A DNA stretch of 64,000 nt, taken from NCBI GenBank assembly GCA_037102815.1, contig BTPP01000001.1:3249001-3313000 (forward strand), given 5' to 3'. Shown here piece after piece: positions 21,021 to 33,145 of the stretch. The stretch comes from Neurospora intermedia (lineage: Eukaryota > Ascomycota > Sordariomycetes > Sordariales > Sordariaceae). The notes beneath the pieces were generated by a model, which was given only the letters and a program-made list of their open reading frames with translations, was not told where the DNA came from and searched no databases. The translations under genes were made by a program, and so were the position numbers. The stretch's first letter is position 1, and every line of letters begins with the position of its first letter.

Positions 21021-21694
21021 CCCCTATCCTCAAGCCTCCGAAAGGAAGCATAGGCTTGACCTACCGCATCTACAATGAGACGTTGAGTCAGACTGATGTG
21101 TTGATTGTGGCTTGCCCGGTACGAGACACTCTGAAACTATTCACAGATAAATGTACGGTTGACTACAAACACAAATACCTCGTTGTAATCAGCTCGGAAC
21201 ATCAGAACTAGCCTTTGATGGACCTCAAGTAAGCAATTTCGATCAGTTATAAGTCGACCACACATCGGGTCTTCTTGTGCTTCTTTTTCTCCCATCCCCT
21301 GGTAGTTTGCGCGATTCTGCTTTTTGCGGTAATCTATCCTTCTTACGCATCTGTTGTGAGATGTGATGACTCGTTTACAAGCTTACCCGGGTCTGTTACG
21401 CCGCCATAAACCATTCACTGTTGATTTTCTCTCAGATTCCTCCCAGTATCGATATGATGTCAAAAGGATCATCAATATTGCCCTGTAAGTGCCTCCTCAT
21501 TCCCTTGGGTGTAGTATACCTAGCTTTCAGAAACATGCTATGAGCTTCTCTGGCTCCATGACCTCTTACATTCGCAGTCCGACCGACGCTCATGGCCGCG
21601 AATATATGAACCCGACGGTGGGTCCATCAAAACATGACATCTTATACACCATCCTTCTCACCCAGAACACAGATCAAAGTGTTCGTCACGAATT

Positions 21695-23188
21695 ATGCGT
21701 CTCATCAAACAGCACGATGAGCTTGCCCCTGAGCCCGGCTACGTGTACCGTTTTGACTCCACCATCCCCCATAAACGATATTACTTCGTCAGCAAACTAG
21801 GTCACGGAATCCAAAGTCATGCCCAGCTAGTCCAAGACAGAGAGACAAGCCTGAAGGTGGTGCAGAAAGTGGACAGGAAACTATGTCCCTCCGCTCTCGA
21901 CCATGACGAGCCAGCCGAGATCAGCGTCCTACGCCACCTCACCAGTTCCCACCGTCTCGCCAACTACCAGCCAAGATGGATCACCCTTCTTCATTACGAA
22001 CAAGTCGTTGCTTACCAGGAGACCGAAAAGTCCGGTAGGCATTTGAGCTACCAAGTGAGTTACTGGAAGTTCTGTAATGGTGGAAACCTCTATGGCTTGG
22101 TAAAGCCTTACATCATGGAACAAAGGCCATGGCTAGCACGTAGCCAAAACGGTACGGCCCCTCAAGCTCTGTTGCCAAAGCTTCCCATCTCACTAGTTGC
22201 GCGTGCTATCCGTCATATATGCGAGACGTTGGAGGTCATGTATCAAGGAGGTGACGAAGCCGTCTACCACTGCGACCTGCACGCCAGCAATGTTTTTCTT
22301 CACTGGACTGAGGAAGACCCTCTCCCAGAGTTTTACATTGGGGACTTTGGAATGGCTCGAACCGCAAGCCAGTCACTGCAAGACTCGAGGAAATTTCACC
22401 CTAGAAACGGGATACCATTCGATCAGCAGCCGCAGGGAACCAAGCCACCTGGTCTTGCCCCTGAAGGTTCCCGCCGTCGATGGGATCTGATCATGGATCA
22501 TGACTGTAATTTGACCAAGATCTTTTGGTCCATGAGCAAAAACGCGACCAGAGATATCGGCTATGGCAGTGCTCGACTCCCGGTTCCGCGACCTCAAGCG
22601 CACCGGAGAGATTTGGTCAAGCAGATCGCGCAACAGAAAAATCAACCGACATCATCGAGGCATAGACACAAAGCAAACCCCGTGTGCGCCAGCCCCGGAA
22701 TGTGCAATAATGGACCAACTCTGTCGTGGTGGTTTGGCCCGAATCCCTCATGTCAGCAGGACATAAAAGACACGCACGCCCGACTCTTGCTCGAGCTCAT
22801 TAGAAACCTCGGGTTCCTGAACGAGAATGACCAATTACAGTCTGTACTTCAGCCTGACCTGCGTCCACCATCCCTAGCACGTATCATCGAAGTCGCAGGG
22901 ATTTTGGAAAAGGAGGCTCTACAACGGGAGCAACATACACGTGCGTTCAAGGAGTTTGTCAGGGAAAAGAAAGAGAAGGCGCTGTTTCAGGAATTTGAGA
23001 GTATTCCGTTTGTGTTCACACGTGATGGGGCGGAGGCGAAGGCGATCTTGAGGAAGGCGTTGAAGCGTCCAAAGAGGAATCCTTTTGAGGTTTACCGTGG
23101 GAAGTCGGATGAACCGGAAAGTCTTGAGGAGGTTTGGGGAAGGGAACATGTGGCTGGGCCGTGGAGGGTTGTGCAGGTTAGGGTGTAG
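21695..23188 (+). CDS. Divergent protein-kinase-fold protein
   Basis: Single exon, 497 aa, ATG at 21695. Kinase landmarks are visible: Gly-rich KLGHGIQSHAQL (~35-45), a Lys in TSLKVVQK (K54), Glu in EPAEISVL (E75), catalytic loop HCDLHASNV (H192, D194, N199) and DFG (D217-G219). The usual Arg of HRD is Cys, common in kinases that do not need activation-loop phosphorylation and in fungal expanded or lineage-specific kinase families. The C-terminal lobe is poorly conserved and the last ~100 residues are basic. Substrate unknown; the key catalytic residues remain, so activity is plausible. The next gene is convergent on the minus strand. Confidence 0.78.
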   Translation: MRLIKQHDELAPEPGYVYRFDSTIPHKRYYFVSKLGHGIQSHAQLVQDRETSLKVVQKVDRKLCPSALDHDEPAEISVLRHLTSSHRLANYQPRWITLLHYEQVVAYQETEKSGRHLSYQVSYWKFCNGGNLYGLVKPYIMEQRPWLARSQNGTAPQALLPKLPISLVARAIRHICETLEVMYQGGDEAVYHCDLHASNVFLHWTEEDPLPEFYIGDFGMARTASQSLQDSRKFHPRNGIPFDQQPQGTKPPGLAPEGSRRRWDLIMDHDCNLTKIFWSMSKNATRDIGYGSARLPVPRPQAHRRDLVKQIAQQKNQPTSSRHRHKANPVCASPGMCNNGPTLSWWFGPNPSCQQDIKDTHARLLLELIRNLGFLNENDQLQSVLQPDLRPPSLARIIEVAGILEKEALQREQHTRAFKEFVREKKEKALFQEFESIPFVFTRDGAEAKAILRKALKRPKRNPFEVYRGKSDEPESLEEVWGREHVAGPWRVVQVRV

Positions 23189-23587
23189 GATGAGAAGAAG
23201 GACGAGGTTCAAGTGGCTCGGCTAGGAAGGAAGGGAAGGAAGTTGTGTCTTCAGCTGTCGAGGTGATTTAGTGTATTTCAAGTTTCTCTGATCCTCCGTT
23301 CAACCTAATCTGTAATCCAAGCCAACCTTGAGGCGGTCCAGTAAGGTGGTGTTTGTTGATAGTGATGGCCTTCTTGTATCTTGGATGCCGGATTGGACCT
23401 GCCAGGAAGTCAGGAACCTGGAGGTGACGGCCTTCTCTCTCTTTTGGGTGCCTACCATTCCACGTAGACCGAAGGTGTCCATAACCCCTCAATGATGGTA
23501 AACCTGGTGTATTCGTGTCGGTCGTTCGTTTCCAGATACGCTGTATAGTGACTTTGATCGTGGTACTTGTTCTTACTCTCCAGATCC
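23189..23587. other. Intergenic between convergent genes
   Basis: 3' flanks of the kinase-like gene and of the methyltransferase gene. A minus-strand ORF that covers it is the wrong frame of the methyltransferase's second exon running on. Confidence 0.55.
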
Positions 23588-24452
23588 TCAAGGCTTCAAA
23601 GCGTACATCCGTACCGGCAGAAGCTTCATGGTCCTCGTCTGGGGGAAGCCCTTTTGGAACTCGGCCTTGACAACCTTCAACCCAGCCTTTTGGAAGACTT
23701 TCTGGAATGTCGCCTCGCCTCTGTTTGTCATTACCGCATTTTGTTAGTCTCACCCACCAAACCTCAAACAACCCATTTCCATCACCAACGGAGTTTGTGG
23801 GCAAAAAGACTCACCTCGTAACACTACTATCCTCCTTGTCAAACTCATCATTCCCCAACACCGTCGTGTTCTCCTTGATCACAATCAACCCATCCTCGGC
23901 CAATGCGCTCTTGCACCTTTGCAAGTACGCCACCAGCTGCTCATCCGTCAAATGTCCCACGCACCACTGCGTCCACACCAAATCATACTTATTCTCCCCC
24001 TCCCCGATCTCAGGAACCCACTCCTCCAACCCCATCACGTACACCTTCCCCACCCCCTTTTTCCCCTGCAGCTTTGCCGTAAACTTGGCAATCGGCTCAA
24101 CCACATCCACCTTCCCAGGTCCTTTCCCTTCCTCGTTCTCATCCACCACCAACAACTCAGTCAACAAGCCCTCTGTGATCCTTCCCACACCCGCCCCGCC
24201 CTCTAGGATGCGCTTGCACCTGCGCAAGCCTGGCTTGGAACCAATGCCGAACTTGGCTAGGAAATTGCGAGAACCCTGCAGGTCGATCTTGGACGTGTTG
24301 GCGAAGCCGGCGAAGGTCGGGATACCGCCTAGCATGCCGTTCTCGTCGGCGCTGACGGATTCCCAGTAAGCGAGACCGTGCTCTTTGGAGATGGAGGCGT
24401 CGGCGGGGGTGGAGCCGGAAAGCTGGGAGAAGACATTGTTTGCGTCTGACAT
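23588..24452 (-). CDS. Alpha-N-terminal protein methyltransferase (NTM1/TAE1-like)
   Basis: Two exons (24452-23815 and 23720-23588) encode 256 aa with a 94-nt phase-2 intron. The order YWESVSADENGMLGG, SRNFLAKFG, the S-adenosylmethionine loop LEGGAGVGRITEGLL, VDVVEPIAKF, WTQWCVGHLTDEQLV, and GLIVIKENT is the signature of the METTL11/TAE1 family. Exon 2 supplies the typical end, AGLKVVKAEFQKGFP...LPVRMYALKP. The enzyme methylates the alpha-amino group of proteins starting X-Pro-Lys, chiefly ribosomal proteins Rpl12 and Rps25 in yeast. No targeting signal, consistent with a cytosolic enzyme. Confidence 0.93.
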
Positions 24453-25502
24453 TGTGAATGGATTTTAGTTGGGTAGGACCGATGGGGTGCTTGATGTTCC
24501 TGGAGTATTGCGGCCCGAGATGTGTTTCTTTTACAATGGTTGATGAGACTCGGCGGGTTTCTCTTGGCGGTAGCAGTTATCTCGAAAGAAAAAAACGAAA
24601 CAAAAATTTTTGAAATTGCAAATGAAAAACAGGGATAATGTGATGAGTGGTTGAGAATGATTCGTTCGTTTATCAAGTTTCGAGATTTGAGATCTTGAAG
24701 TTGTTTGGTTGTACTTGTACTGTTTCGGGCCCTGTTTATTCTGCCAATCGTGAATTTTGTGCAATCCCGCGTCACGTGGGTCCCTTGGGAAGAAACAATT
24801 CATTGAGGTTGTTCAGCTGTGACCAACCATCAGAGTTTCCGCAGATTTCATGGTTCTATCTACATGGTCGCATGATAATCCCTTGCCCTTGCCAACAACC
24901 TTCAAGGGCTGATGGCCAAAAAACAAAACAAGGAACGAAATGCAGCTTCACGTGAACAATTCTCAGCCCTAACCCTCGCCCCTACCCTGCAGTCTACCAT
25001 GGAGTCTACCATACTGTATGAATCAGAAGGGACAGTAATGAACTTGGTGGAAGGGGTGATCCAAGGATCCGGGAATGTTCTGAAGATGTTTTTCTGCGCT
25101 TTGAATTCTAGGCAAAATGGGTATATGGACGATAGAAAACAGCGACGTTTGCCACGTACCGTGGTATCTGTTTTCTCCGTATGGGAGAACGAAGCCTGCG
25201 TTAATGTTCAATATATGATTTCCAAACTCGCCAAGACACAACATGGTAGAATTAGGTTCTGAGGGAAAAGTCTATACCCATTCGCGCGATCTCATTTCAG
25301 CATGTGCATACCAGCTAACATGATATCTTTCGAAACATCCTCTGTTAAAACTTAGACATCTAGCCATGCAAGTGGTGCTACAGTCTGTAACCTTTTCCGA
25401 TCCCGCCAGACAACCCAAAAAAAAAAAAAAAAACCTAGACGCCATGCAATGCTGTGTAGGTGTGCCCATGCTTCGTCGACCCCAACATGCTTCTTAGTTT
25501 TG
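24453..25502. other. Intergenic, no gene seen
   Basis: Promoter side of the methyltransferase gene and 3' flank of SEN2. It contains a 17-base A run at 25417-25433. Short ORFs lack family features. Confidence 0.5.
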
Positions 25503-27404
25503 CTACCTGTTGCGGTTGACGGAGAACCGCCTGACCATAACCTCACGAATCGCGAACTTCTTGAGCGCAGCCGCAATACCACCCTTCTTCATTTCCTCAT
25601 CAAACACTGGAGGGGGCGGTACGTCGACATAGACGAGTACCAAGCTCTTGAGCACATGAGATAACACACGGTTGACACCCATCAACCAAGACCAGGTTTT
25701 CTTGGACTCCTCGTGCTCGAAATCGCTCCAGCGAGGATCGGAGAATGACGGTACCACCATGATACCGAACTCGGAGTGGTCAAAGACCGGGCCGCGTTGG
25801 TAGATGATCCAGTCGACGCCAAACTTGATACCGTGACGGGGGACCCAGCCAAGAGAGCGGAAGTGGTGATAGACAGCATACTGGACAAGGAAGGGATCCT
25901 CAGGGCTCAGGTCTTCGACGGACCGAGGAGGGAAGTAAGAGTTGGCACGAAGTTTGATGAGAAGCTGTTCGTTTGAGATGGGAGCCTTGGTAACTGGGTC
26001 GGCAACGCGGAGAGCGCCGAGGCCAAAGGTCAAGAAGAAGGCCTCTTCAGGAGCCAGTTGGAAGTGCTCCTTGTCAACCAACTCTTGAGAGGATACGGTA
26101 GGTTCGACATTGGAGATAAAAGGTTTTCCGACGGCGGAGACAACAGAGGAGAAGGCTTCAACGTCAGAAGACCCGTTGTTGTTCTTGACTTCAGAGGCTG
26201 CATCGGTGTGCTGGAAGGTGGTAGACTCAACGGTGGAAGAGAAGCGAACACTCTTCCTCCTTTCAGGAGTGGCGGGGATGTCTTCCTGTGCTGGCTGGCT
26301 GTCGGGCAGTTCGTCTGTAGAAGGAGGGGATGAGGAAGAGGTGGTATCATTGGCCTCGGTGGCGCTGGTCTCGGGTTCGTCGTTGGTCAGGGCACTTGCC
26401 TCCAACTGGTCCTCTGTAGAATACTCATCTTCATCAATACCGACATCCTCGCTCAAGACGGATACGACTGATAGTGCAACAAGATCGACCAGAGAGTTAG
26501 GGAGAGCCAACAACTCGATGGGACCAACAGGCGGCTTGAGTTCTTTGCGCGCATTCTCTTCAGTGGTTGCCGGCTCAGTTTGCGATAGCGCGGGTTCCTC
26601 GCCGCGGACAAGGGCATAGGAGTTTGGCAGCGCAAGCAGCTCCAGGGGGCCAACCGGTGGCTTCGGCTCGACATGTCCATGTGCTACTGTCTTGGGAACA
26701 AACTCGTTCGTAGGCGCAGCCCGCGATAGCGGGATGGTCGATGTGGCAGAAAGGACATGATCAGGAAGAGAGGCAAGTAGAACTTCAGGCTCGGGCTCAG
26801 TCTCGATGGCGAGAGTCTCTGGGATAGCAGCATTTACAGTTTCACTGTTCAGCTTGGCTTCCTCGAGCTTTTGCTTCTCGATGGCCTCCAGCTCAGCCTT
26901 TGCTCTTTCCCATTTAACCTGCCGGCGTTCTTCACGGCGCGACGCGGTGCGTTCTTCGCTAACCGTTGTACCGTCAAGACCGCGGCGGCTAAGCTCTCTC
27001 TTGAACCAGTTGGGTTCACTACGACTCAAGCTTCCTTTTCCATAGAAGCCCTGTTCCCACAGAGCGCGGATAGACTTAGGATCCTTCACGTGTACGGAGC
27101 GAGTATCGGGATCCCAGATTCCCTCATGTATCACTGACGGTTCGGCGGGCGGAGGCAATAGCACTTGTCTCAACCATGCGACAGCAAGGTGAAAGAGAGA
27201 AAGGGGGTTGCTGGGGTAAAAGGTAGGCAGCGGAAAAGTACGAATTGGCGCAGGGAGCTTGTAGATCTGATGGTAAGGAACTCTGGGGGGTCGAGGCGGC
27301 GCAGATGTTCCCGCGGGGTTAGTGCTCGCAGGAGCTTCCTCCCCAGATTTACTCGGTGATTCGTTAGGTTGCGCCATTGTAGTAATGGTCATATTTTCAG
27401 CCAT
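25503..27404 (-). CDS. sen2: tRNA-splicing endonuclease catalytic subunit Sen2
   Basis: Single exon, 633 aa. The C-terminal third matches the tRNA endonuclease fold: [11 protein letters not shown], then [38 protein letters not shown] and [18 protein letters not shown]. The Tyr/His/Lys catalytic triad is Y535, H543 and K586. The N-terminal part holds [26 protein letters not shown] and [17 protein letters not shown], conserved in Sen2. Residues ~190-420 are a long acidic, disordered insert carrying two copies of [14 protein letters not shown], a duplication seen directly. Sen2 cuts the 5' splice site of intron-bearing tRNAs in a complex with Sen34, Sen15 and Sen54; this window also holds an intron-containing tRNA-Leu. 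Confidence 0.93.
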   Translation of the reverse strand: MAENMTITTMAQPNESPSKSGEEAPASTNPAGTSAPPRPPRVPYHQIYKLPAPIRTFPLPTFYPSNPLSLFHLAVAWLRQVLLPPPAEPSVIHEGIWDPDTRSVHVKDPKSIRALWEQGFYGKGSLSRSEPNWFKRELSRRGLDGTTVSEERTASRREERRQVKWERAKAELEAIEKQKLEEAKLNSETVNAAIPETLAIETEPEPEVLLASLPDHVLSATSTIPLSRAAPTNEFVPKTVAHGHVEPKPPVGPLELLALPNSYALVRGEEPALSQTEPATTEENARKELKPPVGPIELLALPNSLVDLVALSVVSVLSEDVGIDEDEYSTEDQLEASALTNDEPETSATEANDTTSSSSPPSTDELPDSQPAQEDIPATPERRKSVRFSSTVESTTFQHTDAASEVKNNNGSSDVEAFSSVVSAVGKPFISNVEPTVSSQELVDKEHFQLAPEEAFFLTFGLGALRVADPVTKAPISNEQLLIKLRANSYFPPRSVEDLSPEDPFLVQYAVYHHFRSLGWVPRHGIKFGVDWIIYQRGPVFDHSEFGIMVVPSFSDPRWSDFEHEESKKTWSWLMGVNRVLSHVLKSLVLVYVDVPPPPVFDEEMKKGGIAAALKKFAIREVMVRRFSVNRNR

Positions 27405-29034
27405 TGTGTCTGTTCATATCGGCCTGATGAGGAAGGATGTCAGCAATGTCAACCGAAGACAAGTTTTCATGGCGCATCCAAGAGGTCCCCATTGTGATGT
27501 TGCTCAGATACCGTTGTAGTCTAATACAGAGGCTAACACAGAACGATCCACTGAAGGATATATTGCTCTAAGCACGAAAGGAGTCATCACCGCAACTTGG
27601 GGGATGTCCAAGGGCAAGGCCGATTGGACAGTGGTAACTCTCTCGGGACATGCGCGCCGAAGGAATGATGAAGTCGTGACTTACACTTTGGAGTGATATT
27701 GCGCCCAGAATGTGGGCGACAAGATGGAGATTTGAAAGCGCCTAGCCATTCAGCAGTGACAATAACGTTCACTGTTCGACAAGATCCAGTTGTTGGGCAT
27801 TCAAATAACGAATGCTTGTGCCCAGAGTTCAGTTCATGATCCAGTCATGCTGTTTCTCCAATTGGGCTTGGGTGATGTCGTTGTGCTGAAAAATATTGAA
27901 AGCCAGGAACAGAAAAAAAAGATTTGGGTCCCGGATTTTATCGACCGGAGCAAAAGAATTCCATCCGCCGAGCCCCACGTCTCCCCCAGGGCTTGATGAA
28001 GTGGGGCTGATTGTCGTTTGCGCGGAACTTTGCGATAAGCATCAAGCTTGGCTGACATAAGCTGCCCCTGAGACGGTACTTGACCGGGGCAGGCAGTTCA
28101 GGGACTCGCGCCGAATCATGATGCCTGCCAGGCACCGTGCCGTTGTCGCGTAGATCGCGACCATCCAGTCGTTTGGGTACACTACTATGGTGAGATGGGT
28201 AAGTTTAACCCGTGGATCAGGTCGTCGAACACACAGTGCTCACGAAGCTTTGGCTATGGTGGTCCGTGCAAGATACCTGACAAGGGGGTTTTACTTTTGC
28301 TCGCAACCGCAGTAGAACAGCGGCCGTTGCCGGACGAGCCGACAAGCGTCACTTTTCCCTTGTTTTCTTCAGATCCATGACAAGTGAACATCCCCATAAC
28401 TGTCAATTCGACTGGGGGAACCCAGGCTCACACTTTCGGGTTGAGCTGGGGGCTTCCGCTCCCGCTGTCATCCATCGTGATCTTACCATAGACCGCGCAT
28501 TCCTACCGCGCGCAAACATGTCGTCCAATTTTCAGTTCAACATCCGATGATTCCGGTCCTCCAGAACGATCATCTGCCGCTGCGAGACCTCCTTTTTTTT
28601 TCTCTGTGACGATCAGCAGTTTGGCGGGATAGCTCATGCGATTCCATACCATCTCCACCCTGGTACTGTAGTTAGGTAGTTGTTCCCTGAGGCAAATCCC
28701 GATAATAAATAGCTTCAGTTCCTATTCAGGTTTTGTTTGCTGGATGGATGTATGCATACTTATCCACCTCTCCTCTGTCTGGCTGGCAACTGTTCCCTGT
28801 GCTACCAAGCTCAACCTACCTCTAAGCTGACCTAAGCTCTAAGGAACCTCATCCTAGCCACCCGATATCCCAAAAGAATTTCTCTCCTTTCACACTTCCC
28901 TGCATCCGGCCCGTTCCTAAATCTGCCTGCTTGTTCTTGCGCCGCCGCGCTACGTCGGTCCTTTTTCCCTTCGGATCACTGTCTTTTCTTCCCTTCGATC
29001 AGGTTCGCATAGACAGACGGAGTGCTATGTTCCA
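27405..29034. other. Long divergent intergenic region (SEN2 / gcs)
   Basis: 1.6 kb between divergent genes, with no ORF of note. Pyrimidine-rich stretches at ~28560-28610 and ~28890-28990 look like promoter and leader of the glucosyltransferase gene. A short uORF overlaps that gene's start (listed). Confidence 0.55.
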
Positions 29035-29044
29035 ATGTCTATAA
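29027..29044 (+). promoter_or_regulatory. uORF overlapping the gcs start codon
   Basis: ATG at 29027 opens a five-codon frame (MFQCL, then stop) that overlaps the main ATG at 29035 in another frame. If included in the mRNA it would compete for initiation. Confidence 0.5.
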
Positions 29045-30773
29045 ACATTGTCCAAGGCGCGGCCTTGGTTTGTCTTGGCTGGAGCTGTACTGTCTTTCTC
29101 CTCCAACTTGTCGGCATCACCAAGCTGTAAGCGAACGAACCACAACGTATGCGCGCGCAGCCATTGCAGCTGTCGCAAACCTCTACATGGGTCACTAACT
29201 ATGGATATGCACATCTGACAGTTACCGCAACCACACCACACATCTCCCCCCTCCCGCATCGCCTTCATTGCCCGAAAATGAAGTCCCCCACGTTACCGTC
29301 ATCCGTCCTGTCAAGGGCGTAGAGGTTGGCCTGTACGAATGCCTCGCCTCGACTTTCCGGCTCGTCTACCCCAAGTCCAAGCTCTCGATCCGTCTCTGCG
29401 TCGATTCCAAGAGCGACCCGGCCTACCCCGTCCTCTGCCAGCTTGTGGTCGATTTCCCCAACTTCGACGCGCAGGTTCTCGTTGAGGAAGAAGACCCAAT
29501 CCTCCACGGTAGTGCCGGCCACGTCAACAACCTAGGCCCCAACCCCAAAATCCGCAACATCAGCCGCGCATACCGCGAGGCAAAGGGCGACGTCATCTGG
29601 ATCGTGGACTGCAATGTTTGGGTGGCCAAGAACGCAGCAGGGAGGATGGTTGACAAGCTCATTGGCTTCCAACCCAACAGCGGCGGCGGCGTTGACAGAA
29701 CGCCCCCTTATAAATTCGTCCATCAGCTCCCTCTCGTGGTAGACCTAGACAACAGCTCGTCCGGTGCCCGCGCCGTCAACAAATCCTCCTCAACCGAAGG
29801 ACAATCCCTTCTCCCTTCCACCGCCGTTCCCAAAGACAATCAGAACCGAAACCAAGGCCTCCTCGCCCACGGCGGCCGCCTCGAAGAAATGTTCATGTCC
29901 ACCACCCACGCCAAGTTTTACGGCGCCATCAACGCCGTCGGCGTAGCCCCTTGCATTGTCGGCAAGTCCAACATGTTCCGCAAGTCGCATCTCGACGCCT
30001 TCACCACCGTCTCCTCCAACCCTCTTCTCCACTCTTCGGACTCGACCCGCGGCACCGGTATCGACTTCTTTTCCTCGTACATCTGTGAAGACCACCTGAT
30101 CGGCGATTTAATCTGGCGTTCCTCCTTCCCCGGCTCCGTGGGGTACAAAAACCACGGCCTGGTCTTTGGTGAAGTGGCCGTCCAACCCATGGCAGGCATG
30201 TCCGTTGCCGCGTACATTGCGAGGCGCGTGCGCTGGCTGCGCGTGAGGAAGTGGACGGTTTTGGCTGCGACGCTGGTGGAGCCGGGCGTGGAGAGTCTGG
30301 TGTGTTGTGCGTATTTTGCTTTTGCGGTGACTACGCTGCCGTGGTTCAACAGCACGTTTGGCGTGCCACAGACGTGGAGCGCCATGGCTACTTTGTGGGC
30401 TGGGGCGGTAACGATCTGGATGTCGATTGATAGGTGGTTGACCAGCAAGCTGTTCCGGCTGCATAGTTTGGATGTGGATGAGAACACACCCTTCTTTGCC
30501 AGGGGCACGTCAAGGACAGGGGGAACGGCGCAGAGGCCATTCAGGGAGTGGATTGCCGCGTGGTTGGGAAGAGAGTTTCTGGCACTGCCTATTTGGACCA
30601 CGGCCGTATTGCTGGGCACAACGGTCAAGTGGAGGGGAAGACAGTTCAAGGTTCGGATGGATATGAGCGTGGTGGAGGTGGATGATAGGAAGAGCCGGGC
30701 TGATGTTATCGGTGGAAACAAGGCCAGACCGAGGATGGCTGGCTCGCCGGATAGTAAAGACCGCGTAGATTAA
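29035..30773 (+). CDS. gcs: Ceramide glucosyltransferase (GT21)
   Basis: Two exons (29035-29126 and 29222-30773) encode 547 aa; exon 1 supplies the N-terminal membrane anchor (ALVCLGWSCTVFLLQLVGI). Glycosyltransferase family 21 motifs are in order: VTVIRPVKGVE, the D1 region LCVDSKSDPAYP, D2 in VIWIVDCNVWVAK, D3 in SSYICEDHLIGDLIW, and the (R/Q)xxRW motif in YIARRVRW. Hydrophobic segments follow near the C terminus. The enzyme transfers glucose from UDP-glucose to ceramide to make glucosylceramide at the Golgi/ER membrane, a lipid that affects polarity and plant-defensin sensitivity in fungi. A fungal-type Ser/Asn-rich insert lies between D2 and D3. The frame from 29268 starts at TTG and is an internal part of exon 2. 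Confidence 0.93.
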
Positions 30774-31688
30774 ACGAGTACACACAGTATTTGAGAGACC
30801 TTTGGGCGGAAACAGGAGTAATGAGACTTTATGCCATGATACCTACATAGATAGAAAGATAGACTACCCGTACTAGGACACTTCACATACCTTGTCGATG
30901 CGGTAATAACAACCTAATCATATTCACTGCAAATGAGCAACGAGTATGATTTGACCTGTATATACGCGCTGTTAAGTCAAGTGAAAGGTCTTGATTCGAT
31001 GTAACTTGGCAGAATAGCAGGATAATGGTATGGTCATCATTCAAGTCTGTGCACGAACCATAACCAGGTGCTGATAAATATTCACAGAACAACATTATCA
31101 GGATATCGTTCTTTGATGCAGTAGCTTGGGACCAACTTCGCTTCGCAATATTCTATGTACTGATTCTGTAAGCCTCAGACTATCGCAAATTGTTCCTCAA
31201 ATTATTTTGGTATGTAAGCCGGATCAATTTTTCTTTGAAAACTCCGCAAATCAGGCCAACGAAACAGGCGCCTCCGCACAAGCCAAAAGGGGCATGCGCA
31301 AACGGCCTCAATTCCCACAACTCAGCCACGACACTGTGCTCAGAAATATGAGTAGAGGTAGAATTGACATCCACGTCAAGGAGCAGAGGATCAAGAGCTG
31401 GGAATTGCTCCATACGAGTTCAAACCGTCCCCATCCTTTCTGACAAGTGATCGCGACAAGCCTGTCGAAGAGAGTCAAAGTTCCCCATCCATTCCTGCTA
31501 TTCTTGCTATTGATCAGGTTACCCCTGAGCAGCTCCAAAAAAAACTCCCGCACATCTTCAGAGCTCTCATATTGTTCTTTTTCACCTACGTTGATCGCTT
31601 CGTTTGTCTCTCCTCTGCTGAAGCGAAATCCAGTTAAGAAACTACACAACTTGGCGAGTTTCGTCATCAACCAACCTGGTAGTGTCAA
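30774..31688. other. Intergenic between convergent genes
   Basis: 3' flanks of gcs and SGT1. ORFs of up to ~120 codons on either strand have no recognisable features. Confidence 0.5.
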
Positions 31689-33145
31689 CTAACCGTTCCA
31701 CGGCTTGGGCTCGACTCCCTCCGGGGGCACCGTGGGAACGACCTTATCCTTGACCTCATCCCAGTTGGTGCTCAGCGTTGTGCCATTGCTCTCGAGGAAG
31801 CTCTTCATCATGGCACGCTGCTGTTCAGGTGTACTGCCCTTGTAGAGAGTTTTGAAAAAGCCATTGATATCCTGGCCATCCTCCTTGTCGTCTTCGACAG
31901 GCAGGCTGTCCCAGTTTTTAGGGCCCGATTTACTGCTCGTGGGATAAGCGGGCACCTTTGCGGGAGTAGAGGTCGAAGGAAGAGCTGGCTTGGCAGTTGA
32001 GGCAGCAGAAGATGATGTCGCTGTAATAGCAGGCTCTTGATCGTCGAATTCGACAATGCCAATCTTTTCCTCGCCCCAGCGACCCCATTTAACACCAGGA
32101 GTGGCCTTTTGCAGGACGAGCTCAATCTTGCGTGGCGAAGCGGACCACCTGGAGGCCGAGGGATCAATCTCGCCGGCGAGAACAAGGGTTGAGGTGGCTT
32201 CTCTGTCACCGGGCTTGACGTAGGGTGCGGCTTCACGAGGGATAGGAGAAATTCGAACCTTCGTTCTCAGTTAGCAATGGCAGTTTCTGGTGATCTAATG
32301 CAGTGTAGACTTACTTGGCGCTTGCCAAATTCGACCTTCAAGTCTTCCTTCTTGACGTCCTTGACAAACAGACTGACAGTGACAGTCTGGTTGGTCTGGT
32401 AGAAGTCAATACGCAGCTTCATCTTCTCGTCAGGAACTGATCCAGGGGCAGGAGCTTCCTTTTGGAGGGGCTTTTGCTCTTTAAGCTCATCTTCACTAGC
32501 CGACTCGGCCGGCTCGGGGCTCTGAGCTTTCTTCTTTTCGGGCTTGGGCGGGATCTTGGTGACATTAACCTTCCAGCCAGGATGATCCTTTGGCAAATTC
32601 TTGAGCCTTCCAAGAGCCTGGCTTCTCCACGAGAATGCCATATTCCAATCTGTGGAATACGGTCCCTTCTCGGCAGCGGCGAGCGCATTACCATCAGAGG
32701 TTTTCGGTTTTGGTTGGTTTTCCTTATCGGCAAGGAACTCGTCGTATGTGACCGTATAATTTCCTTCCGAGTCAACCTTCTTTTCCACACCATCGTCCTC
32801 GCGCGCTGGTCGACCTTCGGCGAGCAGCATGCTCCACTTAGCACAGCAGTCTGCATCAGCAAAACGTCCGAGTTGGTAGTAGATGACAGCGCGGCGATAC
32901 TGGGCTTGGATCATGTGGCTGCGTGATGTGCCAGAGCCACGTTCGGCTGCGGCATGGTAAGCAAGCTCGGCATCATGTAGCGCTGCTTCGAGATTCTTGG
33001 CCTTTTGGTGTGCCTTGGAGCGAGCTAGGAGCCACGCTGGTGAGTTGGAAGACTCAAGTGCCTTGTCGAGATTTGTGATGGCCGTGGCATGATCACCCTT
33101 CGCGAGAGCATCGATGCCCTTCTGAGCGATCGTGGTTGCTGACAT
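31689..33145 (-). CDS. sgt1: SGT1 co-chaperone (TPR-CS-SGS)
   Basis: Two exons (33145-32315 and 32258-31689) give 466 aa; the 56-nt phase-0 intron splits the CS domain. Residues 1-115 form TPR helices (AQKGIDALAKGDHATAITNLDKAL). The CS domain starts at ~240 (MKLRIDFYQTNQTVTVSLFVKDV) and continues after the intron with EIDPSASRWSASPRKIELVLQKATPGVKWGRW. The SGS domain occupies the C terminus (KNWDSLPVEDDKEDGQDINGFFKTLYKGSTPEQQRAMMKSFLESNGTTLSTNW). This domain order is unique to SGT1, which links Hsp90 to SCF ubiquitin ligases, kinetochore assembly and, in some organisms, innate immune receptors. Confidence 0.96.

Larger units (their letters stand above)
20483..21694. other. Intergenic with A-rich tracts, promoter of the kinase gene
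   Basis: No convincing gene. It contains two long poly-A tracts listed separately. The stretch from ~21240 to 21690 probably holds the kinase promoter and leader; a non-coding or coding 5' exon cannot be excluded. Confidence 0.45.

Noticed and set aside
29918-30721. 267-codon antisense ORF over the glucosyltransferase
   Set aside because: Shadow of the GT21 coding exon with no motif of its own.
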